Assembly (NCBI GenBank): GCA_016649795.1
Contig: JAENWZ010000070.1
Span: 1 to 9,589 of the forward strand
Source: Proteiniphilum sp.
Lineage (GTDB): Bacteria; Bacteroidota; Bacteroidia; Bacteroidales; Dysgonomonadaceae
DNA length: 9,589 bases
Reading direction: 5' to 3'
Part shown: piece by piece, positions 1 to 5,069 of the stretch
How positions within the stretch are numbered: the stretch's first letter is position 1
Layout of the letters: each line of letters opens with the position of its first letter
Position numbers and translations under genes: made by a program
The notes under the pieces: generated by a model
What the model saw: only the letters and a program-made list of their open reading frames with translations
The model's database searches: none
What the model was told of the DNA's origin: nothing

Positions 1-913
1 CCTCTTTCCGGTAAAAATGGCCCTCTTCCACTCCCCGCAGCACCTCCTCCTTACCGGAGAGGTAGGTCTGCGACTCGTAATATATCTTATCGAAGGTGAC
101 ACCCATCTCACGGTAGGTCTCGTCGAAGCCGGCATAAACCCAGCCATTCATCATCTTCCATAAGTTGACCGTGGCGGCATCATGCGCTTCCCATTGGAGG
201 AGCATCTCGCGCGCCTCCCTCATAAGGGGCGCGCGATCCTCAGCCTCTTCTTTCGTCAGCCCTTCAGCCTGGAGTGCAGCAAGCTCCTCTTTATACTTCT
301 TGTCGAACAGCACATAGTAATCACCGGTAAGATGGTCTCCTTTCTTGCCGGACGACTCGGGCGTCTCTCCATCGCCCCATTTCTGCCAGGTGAGCATCGA
401 TTTACAGATATGTATACCGCGGTCGTTCACAATATTGGTCTTCACTACCCTGTTGCCATTGGCTTTCAGCACCTCGCTCAGCGAGTGGCCCAGCAGGTTA
501 TTGCGCACGTGTCCTAGGTGCAACGGCTTGTTGGTGTTGGGCGATGAATATTCGACCATGAACAGGGGTGCATCCTCTGTCACGGGTGTGAAGCCGTATT
601 GAGGATCGGCGTCGATCTGCTCCAGCAGGCGCACCCATACATCTGGTGCGATGCTCAGGTTCAGGAAACCTTTGATCACGTTGTATCCGGAGACCACGGG
701 TGAGTGCTCAGCCAGCCAAGCGCCAATCTCCTCTGCCGTCTGCTCCGGATTCTTCTTGGAGATCTTAAGCAGGGGAAAGGTGACCAGGGTGTAGTGTCCT
801 TTGAAATCTTTCTTCGTCTTCTGAAGAGTGATGAGTGTTGTGGCGTCATCTGCGCCATACAGCTCATTGATCGCGCCGGTGATGGCTTCCTGCAGTATCT
901 GTTCGATGTTCAT
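1..913 (-). CDS. argS: Arginyl-tRNA synthetase, N-terminal half (cut by left edge)
   Basis: This cytoplasmic class I aminoacyl-tRNA synthetase charges tRNA-Arg with arginine using ATP. The 304 codons visible here read MNIEQILQEAITGAINELYG at the start. They cover the N-terminal tRNA D-loop-recognition domain (about residues 1-90) and then the catalytic Rossmann domain, which opens with VEYSSPNTNKPLHLGH. The HLGH at residues 132-135 is the class I HIGH signature, and the SSPNTNKP stretch before it is typical of ArgS. The rest of the catalytic domain and the anticodon-binding domain lie beyond the left edge, since the family is usually about 550-600 residues. I chose the ATG at 913 because it is the first start after a good -7 box at 939-946 and gives a normal N terminus. 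The gene is separated from the upstream ATPase gene by its own promoter, so it is probably transcribed independently. Identification is secure. Confidence 0.97.
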   Translation of the reverse strand, partial: MNIEQILQEAITGAINELYGADDATTLITLQKTKKDFKGHYTLVTFPLLKISKKNPEQTAEEIGAWLAEHSPVVSGYNVIKGFLNLSIAPDVWVRLLEQIDADPQYGFTPVTEDAPLFMVEYSSPNTNKPLHLGHVRNNLLGHSLSEVLKANGNRVVKTNIVNDRGIHICKSMLTWQKWGDGETPESSGKKGDHLTGDYYVLFDKKYKEELAALQAEGLTKEEAEDRAPLMREAREMLLQWEAHDAATVNLWKMMNGWVYAGFDETYREMGVTFDKIYYESQTYLSGKEEVLRGVEEGHFYRKE

Positions 914-938
914 ACGTTGAAGTTGCTGATTGAATGCG

Positions 939-968
939 CAAAGGTAAGAAAAATGTCTGTTTTGTCAA
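939..968 (-). promoter_or_regulatory. argS promoter (Bacteroidota type)
   Basis: On the minus strand TACCTTTG (946-939) matches the Bacteroidota -7 consensus TAnnTTTG. TTGACA (968-963) lies 16 bases further upstream as a -33 element. The -33 element directly abuts the TAA stop of the preceding ATPase gene (969-971), with no terminator between them, so some readthrough into argS is possible. The predicted leader before the argS ATG is about 20 nt. Confidence 0.7.
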
Positions 969-2099
969 TTATTGCGAGGTGATAAACATTACGTAGTTAT
1001 CTCTATTAATTACTTCTAATTTTGAATTGGGATAAGCGGAAGAAAATGTTTTGGATAGTCTTGCATTTTTATTTATACTCCACTTAAATTCATAGCAATG
1101 AAGAAACCCATCTCTCTCTTCAATATAATCTATTTCCTGCTGTTGAGTGGTCCGCCAGAAATAGGTAAGTGCATAATTCTGCTTAAAGCTATTCCATTTA
1201 ATTCTCTCACAAAGCAGATAATTCTCCCATAGACTTCCTTTATCAGCTCTTAAATCCAATGGAGTAAAATTTGCGATCAACGCATTCCGGATACCATTGT
1301 CATAGAAATATATTTTGACACTCTTCTTCAATTCATTTCGGACATTACGGCTGTAGGAATGCAGATGGTAGATGACGAATGATTTTTCAAGTAAAAAAAT
1401 ATATCGCTGAACAGTAGAATAATCAATACCCAGTAATCTGGACAATTCACTGAATGAAACTTCACTTCCTACCTGAAGTGCCAGAGCCTGAAGCAGTTTT
1501 TCTATAATGTCAGGTTTTCGGATATCCTGGAATTCAAAAATATCTTTAAAAAGATAACTCGATACAATGTTTGTCAATATTTCCCGCTCGTTACCCGGAT
1601 TGTTTACCACATCGGGATATGAGCCGAAAATAATGCGTTTCTCCAATAAACGCTGTTCACTGATTAAATCGGAGGCAGCAGATAATTCATTAAAGGAGAA
1701 CGGGAATAATTTATATTCGAATTTCCTACCTGTCAATGGTTCATTGATGCTGTTTGAGAGCTCAAAGGCTGATGAGCCGGTAACCAGAAGCTGTTTATGA
1801 GCTAAATTGTCGGTGATTAGTTTTAATGTGATTCCTATGTTTTTGACCCTTTGTGCTTCGTCAATTGCTACAATTTCTGCATCGCCAATGAGTGCTTTTA
1901 ATTCCGTTGAGGTGACCGATTCTAATTTTCGTCGTATGTCCGGTTCATCGCAATTGAGATATAGGCTCTTAAATGAAGAGGATGAGATAATCTTCTTCAC
2001 AAGTACTGTTTTACCTACTTGTCTTGGCCCCGATATAATAACTGCTTTTTTTTGGAAAAATTTTGCCCTTATAATGCTTTCAAGATCCCTTTCTACCAT
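969..2099 (-). CDS. AAA-type ATPase with C-terminal DUF4143 domain
   Basis: This 376-residue protein belongs to the widespread bacterial and archaeal AAA_14/DUF4143 ATPases, whose physiological role is unknown. Numbering from the chosen start, Walker A is GPRQVGKT at residues 24-31 and Walker B is IVAIDEAQ at 76-83. A sensor-like LLVTGSSAFEL follows at 104-114. After a winged-helix-like stretch (about 205-245) comes the DUF4143 part with YFYDNGIRNAL. Near the end are E292, D324 (EIDYIE) and E337-F-K339, spaced like the acidic and lysine residues of PD-(D/E)XK nuclease folds; whether they are catalytic is inference. An in-frame ATG at 2153 exists but lies upstream of the -7 box at 2123-2130, so the ATG at 2099 is preferred. 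The gene is visibly more AT-rich than argS or the ABC-F gene, which suggests acquisition. No toxin, antitoxin or transposase partner is adjacent. Confidence 0.9.
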   Translation of the reverse strand: MVERDLESIIRAKFFQKKAVIISGPRQVGKTVLVKKIISSSSFKSLYLNCDEPDIRRKLESVTSTELKALIGDAEIVAIDEAQRVKNIGITLKLITDNLAHKQLLVTGSSAFELSNSINEPLTGRKFEYKLFPFSFNELSAASDLISEQRLLEKRIIFGSYPDVVNNPGNEREILTNIVSSYLFKDIFEFQDIRKPDIIEKLLQALALQVGSEVSFSELSRLLGIDYSTVQRYIFLLEKSFVIYHLHSYSRNVRNELKKSVKIYFYDNGIRNALIANFTPLDLRADKGSLWENYLLCERIKWNSFKQNYALTYFWRTTQQQEIDYIEERDGFLHCYEFKWSINKNARLSKTFSSAYPNSKLEVINRDNYVMFITSQ

Positions 2100-2122
2100 T
2101 TTTGTTTGTATATGATGAAGAA

Positions 2123-2154
2123 CAAAAGTATAATAAAAGTGGGATATAACCAAA
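2123..2154 (-). promoter_or_regulatory. Promoter of the AAA/DUF4143 ATPase gene
   Basis: TACTTTTG (2130-2123, minus strand) is an exact TAnnTTTG -7 box. A TTTG -33 element (2154-2151) lies 20 bases upstream, the usual spacing. The predicted transcript would begin around 2116, which leaves a short leader before the ATG at 2099 and excludes the longer reading frame that begins at 2153. Confidence 0.7.
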
Positions 2155-2201
2155 AATAAACATAATAAAAATAGGGTATAGTCTGATTATATTATACTTT
2201 G
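2123..2201. repeat. Inverted repeat of the -7 region between divergent units
   Basis: The minus-strand sequence TATTATACTTTTG (2135-2123) at the ATPase promoter recurs on the plus strand as TATTATACTTTG (2190-2201), differing by a single missing T. The two arms are separated by 54 bases of very AT-rich DNA. That spacer also holds two loosely similar direct copies of TAATAAAA followed by a GGG-TATA core, starting at 2131 and 2163. The arrangement looks like mirrored start sites for divergent transcription, to the left for the ATPase and to the right for the small RNA candidate. A shared regulator site is an alternative reading. Confidence 0.5.
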
Positions 2202-2343
2202 CAATGGTTTTTACTGAACTTCCGGTAAAGTTATATCGCGCAATGTTCAGATGTGCTACACGATATCCTCTATTACCAGCCCCGAGAGGGTGAAACCGAA
2301 GATGCACTCATTCTACCGGGTGTAATGAGGTTTTTTCTTTTTT
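2202..2343 (+). ncRNA. Candidate small RNA (novel, unassigned)
   Basis: This gene-free stretch shows the layout of an independent plus-strand transcript. It begins just after the promoter-like TATTATACTTTG (2190-2201) and ends at a strong intrinsic terminator (2307-2343). Between them are two foldable segments. In the first, CTGAAC (2214-2219) pairs with GTTCAG (2245-2250), with a competing AACTT/AAGTT hairpin (2217-2232) inside it. In the second, 2264-2271 pairs with 2285-2292 (eight pairs, two of them G-U), with an alternative CCC-GAGA-GGG GNRA hairpin at 2281-2290. No known RNA family was recognised: there is no SRP core motif, no tRNA T-loop and no riboswitch consensus that I can see. A 29-codon reading frame (ATG at 2204, TGA at 2291-2293) lies inside it but resembles nothing known. 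The exact 5' end is a guess. Confidence 0.35.
2307..2343 (+). terminator. Intrinsic terminator of a plus-strand transcript
   Basis: CTCATT (2307-2312) pairs with AATGAG (2324-2329), with a few additional inner pairs (2314-2316 with 2320-2322). It is followed by G and then a tract of 12 T residues interrupted by one C (2331-2343). There is no T tract on the other side, so it works only for plus-strand transcripts. No protein gene on the plus strand leads into it, which is the main reason for proposing the small RNA upstream. Confidence 0.7.
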
Positions 2344-2349
2344 GCCTGC

Positions 2350-2381
2350 AAAAAGGGTGAAATCACATTGTGAATCACCCT
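2350..2381 (-). terminator. Intrinsic terminator of rubrerythrin
   Basis: On the minus strand AGGGTGA (2381-2375) pairs with TCACCCT (2360-2354). An inner four-base stem is closed over a three-base loop, and TTTTT follows (2354-2350). It starts 26 bases after the rubrerythrin stop and abuts the oppositely directed terminator at 2307-2343, as expected between two convergent transcripts. Confidence 0.75.
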
Positions 2382-2407
2382 CCATATAAAAACAAGGTAA
2401 AAATATA

Positions 2408-2986
2408 CTAATAGAATGTATTGTTTTTAGGCTCGAAGTAAGCTTGCGGATGCAGACAGGTTGGGCAGTTCTTCGGTGGTTTCTTACCGGTGAACACATA
2501 ACCGCAATGGCGGCACATCCACTCAATATCTACCTCACGGGAGAAAACTGTTCCGTTGCTCACACGTTCCAGCAGCTTCAGGTAACGTTCTTCGTGAATA
2601 GCTTCTGCTTTCGCGATCATGCGGTACATGGTGGCTATCTCCTTGAATCCCTCCTCTTCGGCCACAGTGGCAAAATGGGGATAAAGATCTGTCCACTCTT
2701 CGTTCTCGCCGGCTGCAGCAGCCTCCAGGTTCTCTGCTGTAGTGCCGATCATGCCAGCAGGATAGGATGCGGTGATCTCCACCATGCCTCCTTCGAGATA
2801 TTTGAACATCCGTTTGGCGTGCGTCATCTCCTGATCGGCTGTCTCCTGGAAAATAGCGGAGATCTGCTCATAACCCTCTTTTTTCGCCGCTTTCGCATAA
2901 AATGTATAGCGCATTCTGGCTTGTGATTCCCCTGCGAAAGATTTCAGCAAGTTTAGTTCAGTTTGGGTTCCTTTGATACTCTTCAT
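2408..2986 (-). CDS. rbr: Rubrerythrin
   Basis: This 192-residue cytoplasmic non-haem iron protein reduces hydrogen peroxide in anaerobes, taking electrons from rubredoxin or NADH-linked reductases. Every expected metal ligand is present at the family positions. The diiron site has E20, E53, H56, E94, E97, E128 and H131 in the four-helix ferritin-like domain (about 1-145). The C-terminal rubredoxin-like domain has C158, C161, C174 and C177 in two CxxC knuckles. The length is that of classical rubrerythrin. The ATG at 2986 gives MKSIKGTQTELNLLKSFAGE, the usual N terminus. Upstream is a -7 box overlapped by a palindrome, and downstream is its own terminator, so it is a single-gene unit, fitting oxidative-stress control. 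It separates the ABC-F gene from the small RNA candidate and is not functionally linked to either by anything I can see. Confidence 0.97.
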   Translation of the reverse strand: MKSIKGTQTELNLLKSFAGESQARMRYTFYAKAAKKEGYEQISAIFQETADQEMTHAKRMFKYLEGGMVEITASYPAGMIGTTAENLEAAAAGENEEWTDLYPHFATVAEEEGFKEIATMYRMIAKAEAIHEERYLKLLERVSNGTVFSREVDIEWMCRHCGYVFTGKKPPKNCPTCLHPQAYFEPKNNTFY

Positions 2987-3014
2987 AATTAATATTCTTC
3001 TGTTTAATCGGTAA

Positions 3015-3037
3015 ACTTTTGATTATACACAAAAGTA
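3015..3037 (-). promoter_or_regulatory. Rubrerythrin -7 box overlapped by a palindrome
   Basis: TACTTTTG (3037-3030, minus strand) is a perfect -7 box 43 bases before the rubrerythrin ATG. A convincing -33 element is missing at the right distance, which suggests a weak or activator-dependent promoter. ACTTTTG (3015-3021) and CAAAAGT (3030-3036) form a perfect seven-base inverted repeat with an eight-base spacer. It covers the -7 box and the likely start point, a natural place for a repressor. Which regulator would bind cannot be told from the sequence. Confidence 0.5.
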
Positions 3038-3063
3038 ATCAATTTTCGGAATCATATAAAATC

Positions 3064-3086
3064 AAATAACTAGCCCATAGTTATTT
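3064..3086 (-). terminator. Stem-loop after the ABC-F gene, probable weak terminator
   Basis: AAATAACTA (3064-3072) and TAGTTATTT (3078-3086) form a perfect nine-base stem with a five-base loop, 9 bases after the TAG stop of the ABC-F gene. The stem is AT-rich and the 3' side on the minus strand reads GATTTTATAT rather than a clean T run, so termination may be partial. It sits immediately upstream of the rubrerythrin promoter. Confidence 0.5.
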
Positions 3087-3095
3087 AAAACCTTT

Positions 3096-4988
3096 CTAAA
3101 TTATTTTCTCGCTTAGCAAAAGCCAGCGTATGGTTTTTTCATCGATCAGCTTCATTATCTCCGAGAACCGGTTCGATTGCTGCATCAGCTCGCTAGTCGG
3201 CAGCTCACCGGAGGAGAGCGCATCGCTAATAGCTTTCTTTTCCTTTTCCAGTTGTTCTATCTCCTTTTCCAGTGATTCATACTCCCGTTTCTCCCTGAAG
3301 GTGAGTTTTATTTTTTCTTCCGTTTTGTTGCGGCGCTGCTCCGGTTCGGCTTTGGTTGATTTGATCTCTTCGGCCTGCTTCCTCTCCTGCAGCTGTTTCT
3401 TGTCATCTATCTGTTTCCATTCGCGGTACTGCGTGTAATTACCGGGAAAATCCTGAATCTCTGCCTCACCGTGAAATACCAGCAGATGATCCACCACCTT
3501 GTCCATAAAAAAACGGTCGTGCGACACAACGATAAGACAGCCCTTGAAACCTTTCAGGTACTCCTCCAGTATATTGAGCGTGATGATATCCAGGTCGTTG
3601 GTGGGCTCATCCAGCACCAGGAAGTTGGGGTTGGTGATCAGCACGGTACAGAGATAGAGCCTCCGTTTCTCCCCTCCGCTGAGCTTGTAGACGTAGTTAT
3701 GCTGTTTCTCCGGTGCGAAGAGGAAATGCTGCAGGAACTGTGAGGCGGTGAGCCTGTTGCCGTTGCCCAGATCAATCACCTCGGCAATCTGCTGCACCAC
3801 ATCAATCACCTTCATCTGCTCGTTGAACTGCAGTCCATCCTGACTGTAATAACCGAAGTGTACCGTTTCGCCGATATCGAAGCTGCCACTGTCGGGCTTC
3901 ACCTCCTCCAGCAGCATCTTCACGAAGGTCGATTTGCCGGTACCGTTGTTTCCCACGATGCCCATCTTCTCATATCGCGCGAAGATATAATTGAAATCTT
4001 CGGTGATGATGACATCACCAAATCGTTTGCTTACATGCTGCGCTTCAAAAATCTTATTGCCGATATAGGCTCCCTTTGCCGCCAGACGGATGTTTCCCCC
4101 ATCGTCCTGTTGTGCTGTTTTTTCTTCAAGTGTATAAAAAGCATCGATACGCGATTTTGATTTTGTGCCGCGGGCACGCGGCTGGCGGCGCATCCACTCT
4201 AGCTCTTTCCGCATCAGGTTCCTGGCCCGGTCCATCTCAGTATTTTGTGTTGCTAGCCGATCCTCCCGCTTCTCCAGGTAGTAGGAGAAATTGCCTTTGT
4301 AGGAGAAGAGCTGTTTTTCGTCTATCTCCAGTATCTGCGTGCAGATACGGTCGAGGAAGTACCTGTCGTGCGTCACCATCAGCAGGCTCATCTTGTTGCG
4401 GGTGAGGTGCTCCTCCAGCCACTCCACCATCTCCAGATCGAGGTGGTTGGTAGGCTCATCCATGATCACCAGCTCCGGCTCGCTGATAAGCACGTTGGCC
4501 AGTGCCACACGCTTCACCTGTCCGCCCGAGAGCTCTCCTGTCTTCTGATGAAAATCGGTAATCTTGAGCTGCGACAGGATCTGCTTGATCCGCTGTTCGT
4601 AATCCCACGCCTTCTGCAGATCCATCTGTATCAGCACTTCGTCCAGCCCTTCATGTTCCTCGGAGGAGATGATCTCCTCGTAGCGGGCAATCAACTTCAC
4701 TGTCTCATTGTCCGCGTTGAAGCAGGCCTCCAGCACTGTCAGCTGCGGGTCGAACTGAGGCGATTGCTCCAGGTAGGCAAACCGTATATCGTTGCGGAAC
4801 ACCACTCTCCCGTCGTCATATGACTCCTTCCCCGCAATAATGTTCAGCAGGGTTGTTTTGCCCGATCCGTTTTTGGCAATCAGCCCAATCTTATCGCCTT
4901 CGGCAATACCGAAAGAGATATCGCTGAAGAGCAGCAGGTCGCCGAAGCTTTTTGTGAGTGAGTCTATTTGCAGGAGAGGATGAGCCAT
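3096..4988 (-). CDS. uup: ABC-F ATPase, Uup-like
   Basis: This 630-residue soluble protein has two ATP-binding cassettes and no membrane segment, as in ABC-F proteins that act on ribosomes (the Uup branch is also linked to genome stability). Numbering from the chosen start, the first cassette has AKNGSGKT (38-45), signature LSGGQ (153-157), Walker B with DEPTNHLD (177-184) and switch THDR. The linker between cassettes (about 236-307) is rich in Arg and Lys, including RRQPRARGTKSKSR. The second cassette has GNNGTGKST (346-354), LSGGE (436-440), DEPTNDLD (460-467) and SHDR. The tail (about 527-622) is highly charged coiled coil, like the C-terminal domain of Uup. The first glycine of Walker A1 is alanine. 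A longer frame begins at 5027 but starts upstream of the -7 box at 5010-5017, so the ATG at 4988 (MAHPLLQIDSLTKSF) is preferred. Antibiotic resistance is not indicated by anything visible. Confidence 0.93.
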   Translation of the reverse strand: MAHPLLQIDSLTKSFGDLLLFSDISFGIAEGDKIGLIAKNGSGKTTLLNIIAGKESYDDGRVVFRNDIRFAYLEQSPQFDPQLTVLEACFNADNETVKLIARYEEIISSEEHEGLDEVLIQMDLQKAWDYEQRIKQILSQLKITDFHQKTGELSGGQVKRVALANVLISEPELVIMDEPTNHLDLEMVEWLEEHLTRNKMSLLMVTHDRYFLDRICTQILEIDEKQLFSYKGNFSYYLEKREDRLATQNTEMDRARNLMRKELEWMRRQPRARGTKSKSRIDAFYTLEEKTAQQDDGGNIRLAAKGAYIGNKIFEAQHVSKRFGDVIITEDFNYIFARYEKMGIVGNNGTGKSTFVKMLLEEVKPDSGSFDIGETVHFGYYSQDGLQFNEQMKVIDVVQQIAEVIDLGNGNRLTASQFLQHFLFAPEKQHNYVYKLSGGEKRRLYLCTVLITNPNFLVLDEPTNDLDIITLNILEEYLKGFKGCLIVVSHDRFFMDKVVDHLLVFHGEAEIQDFPGNYTQYREWKQIDDKKQLQERKQAEEIKSTKAEPEQRRNKTEEKIKLTFREKREYESLEKEIEQLEKEKKAISDALSSGELPTSELMQQSNRFSEIMKLIDEKTIRWLLLSEKII

Positions 4989-5009
4989 ATTCTTTTTTGT
5001 ATTTGAGGT

Positions 5010-5017
5010 CAAAAGTA
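5010..5017 (-). promoter_or_regulatory. -7 box of the ABC-F gene
   Basis: TACTTTTG on the minus strand is an exact match to TAnnTTTG, 21 bases before the ATG at 4988. No clear TTTG -33 element is present 17-23 bases upstream. The same octamer is used by the rubrerythrin and AAA ATPase genes. It lies in the 76-base gap after the barrel-protein gene. Confidence 0.55.
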
Positions 5018-5053
5018 CAAAAAACAATTGATATCTCTCTGCTGTCAGTGATG

Positions 5054-5069
5054 TTTGAGCCTTCTCAAA
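5054..5069 (-). other. Small stem-loop over the stop codon of the barrel gene
   Basis: On the minus strand TTTGAG and CTCAAA form a six-base stem with an AAGG loop that includes the TGA stop (5067-5065). No T tract follows, so it is at best a weak terminator or a 3'-end stabiliser. It may be chance. Confidence 0.25.

Noticed and set aside
2131..2180. Two TAATAAAA-GGG-TATA copies as a tandem repeat array
   Set aside because: There are only two imperfect copies in very AT-rich DNA, with no third unit. They were treated as part of the divergent promoter region, not as a CRISPR or other repeat array.
2241..2260. GTTCAGAT as a tRNA T-loop
   Set aside because: It does not fit the T-loop consensus, and no acceptor or anticodon stems can be drawn around it.
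2204..2293. 29-codon plus-strand frame starting MVFTELPVKLYRAMFRCATR
   Set aside because: It lies right after the promoter-like element and before the terminator, so a small protein is possible. However, it has no Shine-Dalgarno, no membrane segment and no known relatives. The RNA reading is preferred.
2080..2307. 75-codon minus-strand frame spanning the gap and the ATPase start
   Set aside because: It runs over the ATPase promoter and start codon, has no recognisable domain and no -7 box ahead of it. Its stretch from 2202 onward is antisense to the RNA candidate. A decayed gene fragment cannot be fully excluded.
2444..2926. 160-codon open frame on the plus strand
   Set aside because: It is antisense to rubrerythrin, whose metal ligands are all intact. 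The product is cysteine- and histidine-rich without any domain.
4368..4823. 151-codon open frame on the plus strand
   Set aside because: It is antisense to the first cassette of the ABC-F gene and is a shadow of its codon bias.
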